Shown piece after piece: positions 42,627-50,930 of a DNA stretch of 64,000 nt. Location of the stretch: NCBI RefSeq assembly GCF_016742955.1, contig NZ_JABBYC010000007.1, forward strand, positions 83,466-147,465, given 5' to 3'. The DNA is from Myceligenerans indicum. GTDB taxonomy: Bacteria > Actinomycetota > Actinomycetes > Actinomycetales > Cellulomonadaceae. The notes beneath the pieces are model-generated. The model did no database searches, had not been told where the DNA came from, and saw only the letters and a list, made by a program, of their open reading frames with translations. The position numbers and the translations under genes were made by a program. Each line of letters starts with the position of its first letter. Position 1 is the first letter of the stretch.

Positions 42627-43139
42627 ATGATGCTCCGCATGTTGTTCGAGTACTTCGCGAGCCCAGACGACGAGACCGCTGCTGGCACCATCGACGGCAG
42701 GCCCCTCGGCGCGACCGTGCGGTCGCATGTCGTCGACCCCGCGTCGGTGCTCGGCCAGCTCGAGCGGCTGCTCGGTGCCCGCCGGGACGACGACGGACTC
42801 CTCAGCGCGCAGATGATCGCCGAGAGCGAGGACGGCGCGCGTCTGGTGATCCGGCTCTCGGCGCACATCCTGTCCCTGTACGGGCGTGTGCAGCCGGACA
42901 CGGTCAAGCTCCTGGTGGACCAGTGGTCGATGTCGCGTCGCTTCCGGCGCGGGGCGGTGGACGAGGACCTGTACGGCTTCGCCGCGGGCCTGCACGCGCT
43001 GTGCCGCGAGGGGCGTGTGTACTGCCGTGCCTCGGCAGACCCCTCCGAGCTGACGAATGCGCCGGCCCCGGCGCCGGAGTCCATGGTCCAGGCGCGCACG
43101 GAGGACGGCGTCCTCAGGCCCTTGCCGCGCCGGGTCTGA
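42627..43139 (+). CDS. Hypothetical protein
   Basis: The 170-residue soluble protein is unrecognised. In-frame starts lie at 42627, 42630 and 42639; the last has AGGGGA at about 10 nt and may be the real one. The sequence is a mixed alpha/beta globular type (MLFEYFASPDDE; DPASVLGQLERLLGARRDDDG; DTVKLLVDQWSMSRRFRRG; LYGFAAGLHALCREGRVYC) with a loose Pro/Ala tail. It is alone between the GH95 gene and a terminator shared with the convergent pterin dehydratase-like gene. Confidence 0.65.
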   Translation: MMLRMLFEYFASPDDETAAGTIDGRPLGATVRSHVVDPASVLGQLERLLGARRDDDGLLSAQMIAESEDGARLVIRLSAHILSLYGRVQPDTVKLLVDQWSMSRRFRRGAVDEDLYGFAAGLHALCREGRVYCRASADPSELTNAPAPAPESMVQARTEDGVLRPLPRRV

Positions 43140-43190
43140 CCGTCGCGTGGGCCTGGTCGCGCGTGGCGCGGCAGGCCCGTCGCGACGGTC
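43138..43190. terminator. Two-tier hairpin between convergent genes
   Basis: GACCGTCGCG pairs with CGCGACGGTC, and inner GGGCCTG with CAGGCCC, enclosing a 16-base loop. It begins at the stop of the 42627 gene and ends 4 bases before the stop of the convergent one. Confidence 0.7.
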
Positions 43191-43193
43191 CGG

Positions 43194-43865
43194 TCACTGC
43201 TCGTCAGGGTCCCGCCAGGTGCACAGGCAGGAGCGGTTGCCCTCGGCGTCCGCCAGCACCACGAAGGACGGCTTCTCGCTGTCGTCGACGACCCTGCCCC
43301 CGGCCGCGACCGCCGCGTCGATCCGGTCCTGGACCTGTGACGGGTCGACCCACACGTCCAGGTGCCAGCGCTGCCGCGGCTCCTCGCTGCCCGAGGCCTG
43401 GAACCAGACGACGGGCAGACGGCCCGCGGGGTCACCGATCTCGTCCGCCGACCAGGGCCGCGTGACCTCGGCCGCGCCGCTCTCGTAGGCGAGCAGCTCG
43501 CGCCAGAACGGCATGACGCCCTCCCGCGCGGGCGTGTCGAGGGCGAGCTCCACCCGGGACATTCCCGTGCCCTCCAGGCTCACACCCGCCTGGCGCGCGA
43601 GCTCGGTGACGGTTCGCGCCATGTCGATGTCGCGCTGGGTGACGCCACCGGCGTCGTGGCTCGTGAGGCGGATGTCGACATGTGGGTAGCGCAGGTCCAG
43701 GTCGGGGTGGTGGTTCGCCTCCTCGGCGGCCGCGCCCACGGCGTCGGCGAGGGCGAGCCCCGCCGCGAAGCTGCCCGTGGCGGCGCGTGTGTACAGGGCG
43801 TCCCCGAGGAAGACCCAGCCCGTCAGGCCGAGGCCGGCGATCTGCTGTCCGGTGAGAGTGCTCAT
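43194..43865 (-). CDS. Fusion of pterin-4a-carbinolamine dehydratase-like and VOC domains
   Basis: Start ATG 43865 gives 223 residues. Residues 1-100 match the PCD/DCoH fold with EEANHHPDLDLRYPHVDIRLTSHDAGGVTQRDIDMA, which carries the His-His-Pro dehydratase signature. Residues about 110-220 are one glyoxalase/VOC unit (VELALDTPAREGVMPFWRELLAYE; RWHLDVWVDP; PSFVVLADAEGNRSCL). PCD enzymes regenerate biopterin cofactors. VOC domains bind metals and small molecules. The combined role is unknown; the arrangement is one I associate with actinobacterial VOC proteins. Confidence 0.82.
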   Translation of the reverse strand: MSTLTGQQIAGLGLTGWVFLGDALYTRAATGSFAAGLALADAVGAAAEEANHHPDLDLRYPHVDIRLTSHDAGGVTQRDIDMARTVTELARQAGVSLEGTGMSRVELALDTPAREGVMPFWRELLAYESGAAEVTRPWSADEIGDPAGRLPVVWFQASGSEEPRQRWHLDVWVDPSQVQDRIDAAVAAGGRVVDDSEKPSFVVLADAEGNRSCLCTWRDPDEQ

Positions 43866-43988
43866 GGCACCGATCGTGCCACCGGACACCGACACGCACG
43901 CCGGTACCCGTGGTGACGCGGGTGCCCGGGAGGCCGACGAGGGGGCCGTTCCTTCCCGGGCCTCCCGGACGCGGGTAGCGTGCTGGTC

Positions 43989-44663
43989 ATGGTGCCGCGA
44001 TCAGCAGACATGCCGACCGAGGGGAACGACGGCGACCCGGTTCGCCGGGCCGCGCAGTACCGGGTGGACCGCGAGGCCGCCCGGGAGCACACCGAGAACA
44101 CTCCCGGGGCCGTCGACGGCCCCACCGACGAAGCCACGCAGGAGCGTCGTGTCGGCGCGATGAGCCAGGAGGAGCGCTCCCGCTTCGTCGACACCGTGAT
44201 CGACCAGGCGATGCGCCGTGGGGAGTTCGATGACCTGCCGCTGCAGGGCAAACCCATCCCGGGCATCAAGGGCACGCACGATCCCGACTGGTGGGTGAAG
44301 AACCTGATCGAGCGCGAGCGGATCACCGGGGTGCTCCCGGCGGCGCAGCTCCGGCAGGACGCCGCCGGCCTGGCCGACCAGCTCGATCGTGAGTCGGCCG
44401 AGGAACGCGTCCGCGAGATCGTGGAGGAGTTCAACGCCCGCGTGATCGACGCGCGCCGCCAGCTCACCGGCGGTCCGCCGGTGGTCACGCCCACCCGCGA
44501 CGTCGACGCGGAGGTCGCCCGGTGGCGTGCGCGCAGGGAGGCCCGGCGCGCGGCCCCGCGGGCGCCCGGAACGTCGTCGGAACCCCGTGGCGGGCGCAGG
44601 AGGCGCGCCGAGCCGGAGGAAGCGGGCCGTCGCGGCCGTAGACCCTGGTGGCGTCGGCGCTGA
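43989..44663 (+). CDS. DUF1992 (DnaJ-subfamily C28 conserved domain) protein
   Basis: I chose ATG 43989: TAGCGT ends 7 nt before it and no ribosome binding site is seen, so it is probably leaderless. The 224-residue protein has the DUF1992 core at about 60-150 (FVDTVIDQAMRRGEFDDLPLQGKPIPG; DPDWWVKNLIERERITGVLP). The basic C-terminal tail of about 45 residues is rich in Arg and ends PWWRRR. The family function is unknown. It does not form an obvious operon with its neighbours. Confidence 0.85.
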   Translation: MVPRSADMPTEGNDGDPVRRAAQYRVDREAAREHTENTPGAVDGPTDEATQERRVGAMSQEERSRFVDTVIDQAMRRGEFDDLPLQGKPIPGIKGTHDPDWWVKNLIERERITGVLPAAQLRQDAAGLADQLDRESAEERVREIVEEFNARVIDARRQLTGGPPVVTPTRDVDAEVARWRARREARRAAPRAPGTSSEPRGGRRRRAEPEEAGRRGRRPWWRRR

Positions 44664-44690
44664 CCAGGGTCCCGAAGAGTCGGAAATTAA

Positions 44691-44710
44691 TAGAGTGCGT
44701 GCTCTAATAT
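44691..44710 (+). promoter_or_regulatory. AT-rich promoter and TetR-type operator
   Basis: TAGAG-TGCGTG-CTCTA (44691-44706) is an inverted repeat that overlaps a consensus-like -10 TAATAT (44705-44710). The ATG follows 7 nt after the hexamer, so the transcript is leaderless. The local AT content is exceptional for the window. The TetR regulator encoded by the same operon is the natural ligand. Confidence 0.65.
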
Positions 44711-44717
44711 TTCTCTC

Positions 44718-45515
44718 ATGACCACGACACGCATCCGGCAGTCGCCCTCCGTCCCCGCCGTCCTCATCGGCGGCGGTACCGCGACCGGGCTTCTCCTCGG
44801 CTGGTTCGGTCCCGGACTCGCCCGCGCGCTGACCGCCTTGATCGAGCGGACGCCGTTCCCGGTGCACGGCTTCGTCGAGCACCTCGGCCAGGTCGACCAG
44901 GCCTGGTCCCTGCCCGTGCTGGGTGGCGTGGGCCTGCTGGGCGGCATCTTCCTCGCGGTCGTCGCCGCGAGCGAGGCTCCCGAGCTGGGCGTCGCCCGCG
45001 ACCACCTGGAGCACCGGCAGGAGAACCACGAGGTGTGGGTCGAACGGGCACCCGTCGGGGCCGCGTTCCGCGACCGCGACGAGCTCGTGCTCCTCGGGCA
45101 CGACGGCGGCCTGCGGGCACGGCTCGCCGTCACCGACCTGCCCCGGTCGACGGTCCGCGCCGCGCTGGTCGACGGCGGCTGGCCGGTTCGTGACGAGGAC
45201 CCCTACGACGCCCGCTTCGAACCGTGGGCCGACGGGCGGCCCGGGCTCACCTCGGAAGAGCACGCGCTGCTGCGCGACCGCCGTGAGCACCGCAAGGACG
45301 AGGCGGCCCGCCGCAAGGCCGATGGTGCGCTTGCCGCGGCGGGACTGGTGGCGCGCGAGCGCGACGGGCGTCTCCAGGTGCGCCGCGTGCCGCCCGGGAG
45401 CGGAGGCGAGGCGGTGTCCACGGACCCGGGCCGCGCAGGAGCCTCGGCGCCCGGTACGAACGGTGGGGAAGCGCGTGGCGCGAGCCGAGGGGAAGCACGT
45501 GGCACGGACCGTTGA
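44718..45515 (+). CDS. YqeB-like membrane-associated protein
   Basis: The 265-residue protein has two N-terminal membrane helices (about 13-38 and 65-87). A cytoplasmic beta-rich segment follows (NHEVWVERAPVGAAFRDRDELVLLGHDGG), then a charged helix region (LLRDRREHRKDEAARRKADGALAAAGL) and a disordered Gly/Ala tail. The pattern resembles the YqeB family of Gram-positive bacteria, whose role is unknown to me. It shares an operon with the TetR gene, overlapping it by 17 nt, and is the likely regulated target. Confidence 0.6.
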   Translation: MTTTRIRQSPSVPAVLIGGGTATGLLLGWFGPGLARALTALIERTPFPVHGFVEHLGQVDQAWSLPVLGGVGLLGGIFLAVVAASEAPELGVARDHLEHRQENHEVWVERAPVGAAFRDRDELVLLGHDGGLRARLAVTDLPRSTVRAALVDGGWPVRDEDPYDARFEPWADGRPGLTSEEHALLRDRREHRKDEAARRKADGALAAAGLVARERDGRLQVRRVPPGSGGEAVSTDPGRAGASAPGTNGGEARGASRGEARGTDR

Positions 45516-46101
45516 CCCGGCGCGCCACGAGGCGCGCCGCCTGGTCATCATCGACGCCGCTCTGACCGTCTTCGCGGCCCGCGGGTACGACGGCGCGACG
45601 ACGGCCGCGATCTGCCGGGAGGCGCGGATCGGCTCGGGGACTCTCTTCCACTACTTCCCGACGAAGCTCGCGGTGCTGCTGGGGATCCTCGACCAGGGCA
45701 CGCGCGAGGTCCGGGAGTCGGCCGCCGCCCACGCGGGGCGCGAGGACCCGCTCGCGGTGCTGCTGGAGATCGTGGGCCAGGTCGCCGACGAGGTCGCGGA
45801 CCCGAGGGCGGCGGGGTTCGTGCGTGCGGCCGGCGGGGTGATGCACCTGCCCGAGGTCGCCGAGGCGCTCGAGGCCGACGCGGACGCGCAGCGGGCGAGG
45901 ATCCGGCCGTGGGTGGGGCGCGGGCAGGAGCGGGGCGAGGTGCGCACGGACCTCGCGCCCGGGCGGATCGTCTCGTGGCTGATGCTGCTGACCGACGGGT
46001 TCACGGAACGAGTCGCGGTGGAGCCGGGCTTCACCGCCCCGGGCGAGAAGGACCTGCTGGTGGCCACCGCCCGGCAGTTTCTCGTGCCGGGGCACGGCTG
46101 A
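45499..46101 (+). CDS. TetR-family regulator
   Basis: GTG 45499 follows GAGGGGAAG; 200 residues. The helix-turn-helix is at about residues 12-58 (RLVIIDAALTVFAARGYDGATTAAICREARIGSGTLFHYFPTK, split here by helix breaks). The C-terminal ligand domain is helical and unassigned. It overlaps the preceding membrane protein gene and probably represses the operon promoter at 44691-44710. Confidence 0.92.
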   Translation: MARTVDPARHEARRLVIIDAALTVFAARGYDGATTAAICREARIGSGTLFHYFPTKLAVLLGILDQGTREVRESAAAHAGREDPLAVLLEIVGQVADEVADPRAAGFVRAAGGVMHLPEVAEALEADADAQRARIRPWVGRGQERGEVRTDLAPGRIVSWLMLLTDGFTERVAVEPGFTAPGEKDLLVATARQFLVPGHG

Positions 46102-46134
46102 GGCCGGGCGCCGGCGTTCGCGGCGCCCGGCCTC
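46100..46134. terminator. 13-bp stem hairpin between tetR and the GPP34 gene
   Basis: GAGGCCGGGCGCC pairs perfectly with GGCGCCCGGCCTC around a 9-base loop. It begins in the tetR stop codon and ends 15 bases before the convergent stop. Confidence 0.75.
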
Positions 46135-46149
46135 GGCCGGCAGGTCGTG

Positions 46150-46890
46150 TCAGGCCTGCGCGCCGGCCTCCGCCGACTCCTCGTTCTCCTTCGCGGCGGC
46201 GATGATGAGGGCCGCGGCGACCGCGCCGACGGCGGCGACGGCCGCGACCGAGGCGGCCACGGCGACCTGGGCCGCGACGCTGGCCGCACCCCACTCGCTG
46301 CCGGCGATCTCCTCGGCGCGCTCCTCGGCGGCCTTCTTGTTGTCCTTGCCCACCACGTTGGCGACCAGCCCGGAGCCGTGCAGCAGGGAGATCAGCGTCG
46401 CGGTGCGCTCATCGGGCTCGGCGCCCTCCACCAGGACCTTCTTCAGGGTGGCGCGCAGCGTGTTCTCGTGGCTCGAGTCGGCTGCCGGCCAGCGGGTCTG
46501 CGGAAGCATACGGAAGAGCTTGGTCTCCTCCTTCTCCAGGATCCCGCGCTCCACCAGCCCCGCGAGAAGGTTCTCCTCGGCATTGTCGGCGATGCGCTCG
46601 ACGACCTTGTGCGCGCGGCGCTCCTCGCCCTTGGCGGCCTCGAGTGCGGCGTCGAGGGCCTGGTTGCCGGTGGGGTCCGGGTTGGTGATGAGGATCTTGG
46701 CGTCGGCCGCTTCCTTGCGCTCCTCCTTGGTGGCGCCGGCTTCCGGCCCGCCCTGGGTCAGGATCCTGTTGGCGTCGGCAAGGTCGGCCAGGAGAGCACC
46801 GGCGAGGCGGGCATTCAGGTTGTCGACGTTGACGGTCTTTCCGGACTCGTCGTCGACGGCAAGCAGCAGCAGGTCTTCGGCAATCAGCAT
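46150..46890 (-). CDS. GPP34 (Golgi phosphoprotein 3-like) domain protein
   Basis: The 246-residue protein opens MLIAEDLLLLAVDDESGK, the start motif of GPP34/Vps74-like proteins, followed by LNARLAGALLADLADANRI and a charged middle with RGILEKEETKLFRMLPQTRWP. Near the C terminus is a very Ala/Val-rich stretch of about 28 residues (206-233), probably a membrane helix, then a short acidic tail. Eukaryotic GOLPH3 binds phosphoinositides. Actinobacterial homologues may bind membranes, but their role is open. The start is supported by the motif. Confidence 0.82.
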   Translation of the reverse strand: MLIAEDLLLLAVDDESGKTVNVDNLNARLAGALLADLADANRILTQGGPEAGATKEERKEAADAKILITNPDPTGNQALDAALEAAKGEERRAHKVVERIADNAEENLLAGLVERGILEKEETKLFRMLPQTRWPAADSSHENTLRATLKKVLVEGAEPDERTATLISLLHGSGLVANVVGKDNKKAAEERAEEIAGSEWGAASVAAQVAVAASVAAVAAVGAVAAALIIAAAKENEESAEAGAQA

Positions 46891-46985
46891 GGCGGCACCA
46901 TATCTCGATTAAGCGGGATAACGGCGATTCATACCGGCCGCGGCCTGGGGCTGTGACGGCCCGGCCGCCGCCTACCGGCCGCCGC

Positions 46986-47957
46986 CTACCGGCTCAGGTA
47001 CGCGGCGTCGCCGTTGCTCGTGGAGATCTCGACCGTGCGGTCGGCGTCGGGGTCGGTCGGGCCCTCGACGGTCCGGCTGCCGTTGCTCGTGTCGATCACG
47101 AGCCGCACGGGCTCGCCGTCGCCGGTCACCGTGACGCTCCCGTTGCTCGTGACCGCCCGCACGTCGCCGCCGAAGCCGTCGATGTCGATCCGCCCGTTGC
47201 TGGTCTCGGCGATGACGTCACCGCTCACCTCCGCGGCCTCGATCCGGCCGTTGCTCGTCCCGGAGTCGAGCGACCCGGCGATCCGCTCCGCCTCGACGCT
47301 GCCGTTCGAGGTGTTCGCCCTGACGTCACCGCCGGCATCCCGCACGACGATGGCACCGTTGCTGGTGCCCAGGATCTGGCCACCGGTGTTCCCCGACGAC
47401 TCCACGCGGCCGTTGCTCGTGCCGGCGTCGAGCGTCCCCGCGATCCCCGCGGCGAACACCTCGCCGTTGGCCGTGCGCACCACCACGTCCGTCCCGGCGG
47501 GCAGCGTCACGTCGAGCTCCCCGGCACAGCGCGAGAAGATTGCCGGCCACCACGAGCACTTGTGCGTGACGACCAGCTCGTCGCCCTCCTCACGGGACGA
47601 GTAGCGCGGGCTCGTGAGTCCGCTGTGCGCGATCGCCTCGACCTCCACGTCGCCGTCGGCCGCCCGCACGGTCACGTCGCCGTCGGACACCAGCTGAACC
47701 GTCCCCGCCGGGTCGTAGGACTGGTGGGAGCGTTCCGTCCGGGCGTTCGACATGTCGGCGTAGAACAGCGCCCCGCCAGCGGCCAGGACCAGCGCGCCGA
47801 TCCCGCCGATCAGCGCCGCCACGCGGCCCGCCCCGCCCCGCGGCCCGGGAGGCGGGTAGCTCGCGGGCGCGCCGCCGGCCACCGCGCCGCCGGCAGGGGG
47901 CGGCGTCGTCGGCCGGGACGGGTCGGTCGGGGGGTTCGGGCTTCCTGCGCTGGTCAT
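46986..47957 (-). CDS. DUF4097 beta-repeat protein with N-terminal anchor
   Basis: ATG 47957 is leaderless: TAGGCT ends 7 nt before it. The 323-residue protein has a Pro/Gly-rich cytoplasmic start of about 45 residues, one membrane helix (about 47-68), and an outward beta-helix-like DUF4097 region. The repeat unit is about 18-20 residues with the turn TSNG, seen eight times plus one TANG. Such proteins are common beside envelope-stress two-component systems. It is divergent from a kinase-regulator operon, with three shared operator copies between them. Confidence 0.85.
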   Translation of the reverse strand: MTSAGSPNPPTDPSRPTTPPPAGGAVAGGAPASYPPPGPRGGAGRVAALIGGIGALVLAAGGALFYADMSNARTERSHQSYDPAGTVQLVSDGDVTVRAADGDVEVEAIAHSGLTSPRYSSREEGDELVVTHKCSWWPAIFSRCAGELDVTLPAGTDVVVRTANGEVFAAGIAGTLDAGTSNGRVESSGNTGGQILGTSNGAIVVRDAGGDVRANTSNGSVEAERIAGSLDSGTSNGRIEAAEVSGDVIAETSNGRIDIDGFGGDVRAVTSNGSVTVTGDGEPVRLVIDTSNGSRTVEGPTDPDADRTVEISTSNGDAAYLSR

Positions 47958-47994
47958 ACCAACGAGCCTAGGCTCCGGCCGCGTGCCGGACACT

Positions 47995-48072
47995 GGGGGA
48001 GACCCCTGAGTCCGGGTGGGGTTCTCCCCACTTCTGCGGCCGTCTCCACCCGGGTACGGGGGAGAACCCCAC
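47995..48072. promoter_or_regulatory. Three copies of a GGGGAGA(A)CCCC operator
   Basis: Sites are GGGGGAGACCCC (47995-48006), GTGGGGTTCTCCCCAC (48016-48031, same element in inverse orientation) and GGGGGAGAACCCCAC (48058-48072). All lie between the DUF4097 start and the kinase start. A shared NarL-type regulator binding site is the simplest reading. Confidence 0.65.
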
Positions 48073-48130
48073 CCCGGTCCGCCGGTCGGCACCATGGCCC
48101 GCACCCCTTGCCGGACCCCAGGCTGGAAAC

Positions 48131-49498
48131 ATGACCACCATGACCCTGCCCGAGAGCGCACCGTCCGCGCAGCCACCGACCCCGTCCCACGGGGCCGGTG
48201 GCGGCAGCCCCGCCCCCGTACCGTTCCGCGCGCGCAGCTGGACCGAGTACGGCTACCTGTGGCTCCTGCTGCTCCTGGCACCGTTCGGCCTGGCCTACGC
48301 CGTGCTCGCCGTCGCGCTCACCGCCGGTCTCGCCGTCACGGTGGCCGGCCTCTGGGCCGGCGGCGGCCTCATCGCGGGAGCACGCGGCTGGGGCGCCCTG
48401 CACCGCGGGCTCCTGCGGCAGACCCTGCACGCCGAGATCGCCGAGCCGCCCCCGTTCCACCTCCGGAGCGGCTTCTGGCGCGGTATGGGATCCCTGCTCG
48501 GCGACCCGACCGGCTGGCGTGCCCTGCTGTTCCTGCTCGCGTCCTTCCCGGTGGCGCTGGCCGGCTTCGTGGTGAGCACCGTGTTCGTCTCCACCGCGCT
48601 CGCCGCCGTCACCTACCCCGCCTGGTACCGCTGGCTCCCGGCGCAACAGGCGGCCGACGGCTCCTGGCACCGCGGGGCGATGTTCGGCGACTGGTTCGTG
48701 GACACGCCGCCTCGCATCGCCGGGGCCGTCGCCGCCGGGGTCGTGCTGCTGTTCGTGTGGCCGTTGCTCACACGGCTGTTCACGACGCTGATGCACCTTC
48801 TGGCCCAGGCTCTGCTCGGGCCGACGCGCGCCAGCCTGCGGGTCGCCGAGCTGCGTGCCTCCCGTGCGGGCGCCGTCGAGGACGCCGACGCCCGGCTGCG
48901 CCGCATCGAACGCGACCTGCACGACGGGACCCAGGCCCGCCTCGTCGCCGTCGCCATGCAGGTCGACGAGGCCCGGGAGCACCTGGCCGACGGCGAGACC
49001 GCTGCCGCGTCAGGCCTGCTGGACACCGCCCACGCCTCCGCGCTCGAGACCCTCGCCGAGCTGCGCGAGATCGCCCGCGGAATCCACCCCGCCGCCCTCG
49101 ACAGCGGCCTCGAGGTCGCGCTGCGCACCCTCGCCGCCCGCGCGCCGCTGCCGGTCGTGGTCGAGATCGGTCCGGGCGTCGAACAGCCCCGCCTCGCGCC
49201 GGCCGTCGAGTCCATCGCCTACTACACCGTCGCCGAGCTCGTCACCAACGCCGCCAAGTATGCCGCTGCCGACGGCGTCGCCGTCCGGGTGGAGCGGGAG
49301 GACGGCGTGCTGCGCCTCCAGGTGCGCGACGACGGCCGTGGCGGGGCGCGCGTCGTCACCGACGGGGCCGGTCAACGCACGGGGCTCGCCGGCCTCACCG
49401 AACGCGTGCGCGCCGTGGACGGCACGTTCGAGCTGGCCAGCCCCGTCGGAGGGCCTACGGTGGTGACCGTGACGCTCCCGACCAGCACACGCCCGTGA
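48131..49498 (+). CDS. Sensor histidine kinase (HisKA_3) with four-helix sensor
   Basis: The 455-residue protein has a Pro/Gly-rich start of about 35 residues and four to five membrane helices (about 42-82, 130-162 and 195-225). The phosphoacceptor is H264 in IERDLHDGTQARLVAVAMQV and a C-terminal HATPase_c follows (AELVTNAAKYA, VRDDGRGGA, GTGLAGL-like RTGLAGLTERV). The sensor helices resemble the DUF1206/PspC-free kinases common in actinobacteria and have no obvious ligand domain. It overlaps the regulator gene by 4 nt. Confidence 0.9.
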   Translation: MTTMTLPESAPSAQPPTPSHGAGGGSPAPVPFRARSWTEYGYLWLLLLLAPFGLAYAVLAVALTAGLAVTVAGLWAGGGLIAGARGWGALHRGLLRQTLHAEIAEPPPFHLRSGFWRGMGSLLGDPTGWRALLFLLASFPVALAGFVVSTVFVSTALAAVTYPAWYRWLPAQQAADGSWHRGAMFGDWFVDTPPRIAGAVAAGVVLLFVWPLLTRLFTTLMHLLAQALLGPTRASLRVAELRASRAGAVEDADARLRRIERDLHDGTQARLVAVAMQVDEAREHLADGETAAASGLLDTAHASALETLAELREIARGIHPAALDSGLEVALRTLAARAPLPVVVEIGPGVEQPRLAPAVESIAYYTVAELVTNAAKYAAADGVAVRVEREDGVLRLQVRDDGRGGARVVTDGAGQRTGLAGLTERVRAVDGTFELASPVGGPTVVTVTLPTSTRP

Positions 49499-50253
49499 CG
49501 GCAGGCCCGCCCGCCTCCGCGGGCCCGCGAGGCTACCCCGCCCGCCCCGATCCGGGCGGGCAGCCCGGCAGGCACGGCCTGCGCGTCGCCATCGCCGAGG
49601 ACTCCGCGATCCTGCGCGACGGTCTCGCCGCGCTCCTGGCGCGCCGCGGGCACGAGGTCGTCGCCGCGGTGCCCGACGGCGATGCCCTGGTGGAGCGGGT
49701 GCTGACGCTCGCGGACTCGGAGACTCCGGTGCAGGTGGTGGTGGCGGACGTGCGGATGCCGCCCTCGCACACCGATGAGGGGTTGCGCGCCGTGCTCGCC
49801 CTGCGCGAGCGGTTACCGGGTCTGCCGGTGCTGCTGTTCTCCCAGTGGATCGAGACCACGTACGCGTCGAGGCTGCTGGAGGCGGATGCGCGCGGGGTGG
49901 GCTACCTCCTGAAGGACCGGGTGGCGGACGTGCGGGACTTCCTCTCGGCGCTGGCCCGGGTGGCGGCGGGAGAGACGGTGCTGGACCCGGAGGTGGTGAC
50001 CCAGCTGCTGGGCGCGGCGCGCAGTGCCGCGGACCCGGGCCTGGAGCGCCTCACGCCTCGCGAGCGCGAGGTGCTGGCGCTCATGGCCCAGGGCCGCTCG
50101 AACGGTGCCATCGCGCAGGAGCTGGTGCTGTCCTACGGCGCGGTGGAGAAGAACGTCGCGGCGATCTTCACCAAGCTGGATCTGCCCCAGGACGCGGCGG
50201 CCCACCGCCGGGTGCTGGCGGTCCTGCGTCACCTGGGCGCCGAGGGCCCCTGA
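49495..50253 (+). CDS. Response regulator, NarL/FixJ family
   Basis: GTG 49495 overlaps the kinase stop. The 252 residues begin with a Pro/Gly-rich leader of about 28 residues before the receiver domain (RVAIAEDSAILRDGL, phosphoacceptor D85 in VVVADVRMPP, K in YLLKDRV). The LuxR helix-turn-helix is at about 185-245 (LTPREREVLALMAQGRSNGAIAQEL, GAVEKNVAAIFTKLDL). It probably binds the three GGGGAGAACCCC sites and so controls both its operon and the DUF4097 gene. The 3' end overlaps the convergent DUF4386 gene by 25 bp. Confidence 0.92.
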   Translation: MTAGPPASAGPRGYPARPDPGGQPGRHGLRVAIAEDSAILRDGLAALLARRGHEVVAAVPDGDALVERVLTLADSETPVQVVVADVRMPPSHTDEGLRAVLALRERLPGLPVLLFSQWIETTYASRLLEADARGVGYLLKDRVADVRDFLSALARVAAGETVLDPEVVTQLLGAARSAADPGLERLTPREREVLALMAQGRSNGAIAQELVLSYGAVEKNVAAIFTKLDLPQDAAAHRRVLAVLRHLGAEGP

Positions 50254-50912
50254 CGCACGCCGTACCAGATCAGCCAGCCGATCATCCAGAACTCGCCGAT
50301 CGTCGCGATGAACGGGAGCGCCTCGGCCACCGCGGTCGCGCCCGGGGCCAGGTACGTCACGAGCGTGGACAGCAGGTAGGCCACACCGCCCGCGAGGACG
50401 AACCAGCCCAGGGCGCGCGGCATCCGGGCGCGCAGCACCAGGAGGCCCATCGGGATCAGCCACAGGCCGAAGAAGGTCGCGCCCACTCCCCAGAACTGGC
50501 CGCTGAGCAGGTACATGAGCTGCGCCGCCCCGCCCTGGTCGGCCGCGAACGGAGTGGTGAGGGCGGCGTCGAGCGCGGCGGCGAGGCAGGCGGCGCTGCC
50601 CAGGATCGTGATCGCGTTGAACGCGCCGAACACGCCCAGCGAGGCGGCGGCGAACGCGTCGGTCCGGTGGAACAGCTTCACGAACCACAGTGCCACCAGC
50701 ACCTGTGTGACGACCACGCCGAGTTCCAGCACGATCCCGACACGCGCCAGGGTCTCGTTCTCGACGAGGTGGGCCACCGTGGCCGCCGGGTCGTCCGGGT
50801 CGAAGATCATCGGCCGGATGATCATGAATCCCGGGACGGCCACCACTGCCATCGCGAGATAGAGCAGTCCCGTCAGACGGGCGGTGCTGCGGTCGAGCGT
50901 CTGCGTCTCCAT
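50229..50912 (-). CDS. DUF4386 membrane protein
   Basis: ATG 50912 follows AAAGGG; 227 residues. Six membrane helices are predicted, and DUF4386 signatures are visible: RLTGLLYLAMAVVAVPGF near the start, LVALWFVKLFHRTDAFAAASLGVFG in the middle and FGLWLIPMGLLVLRARMPRALGWFVLAGGVAYL near the end. Function is unknown. It is divergent from a TetR regulator, with a clear operator, so it is probably induced by a ligand of that regulator. Confidence 0.85.
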   Translation of the reverse strand: METQTLDRSTARLTGLLYLAMAVVAVPGFMIIRPMIFDPDDPAATVAHLVENETLARVGIVLELGVVVTQVLVALWFVKLFHRTDAFAAASLGVFGAFNAITILGSAACLAAALDAALTTPFAADQGGAAQLMYLLSGQFWGVGATFFGLWLIPMGLLVLRARMPRALGWFVLAGGVAYLLSTLVTYLAPGATAVAEALPFIATIGEFWMIGWLIWYGVRQGPSAPR

Positions 50913-50930
50913 GAGGAGCCCTTTCGTGTG

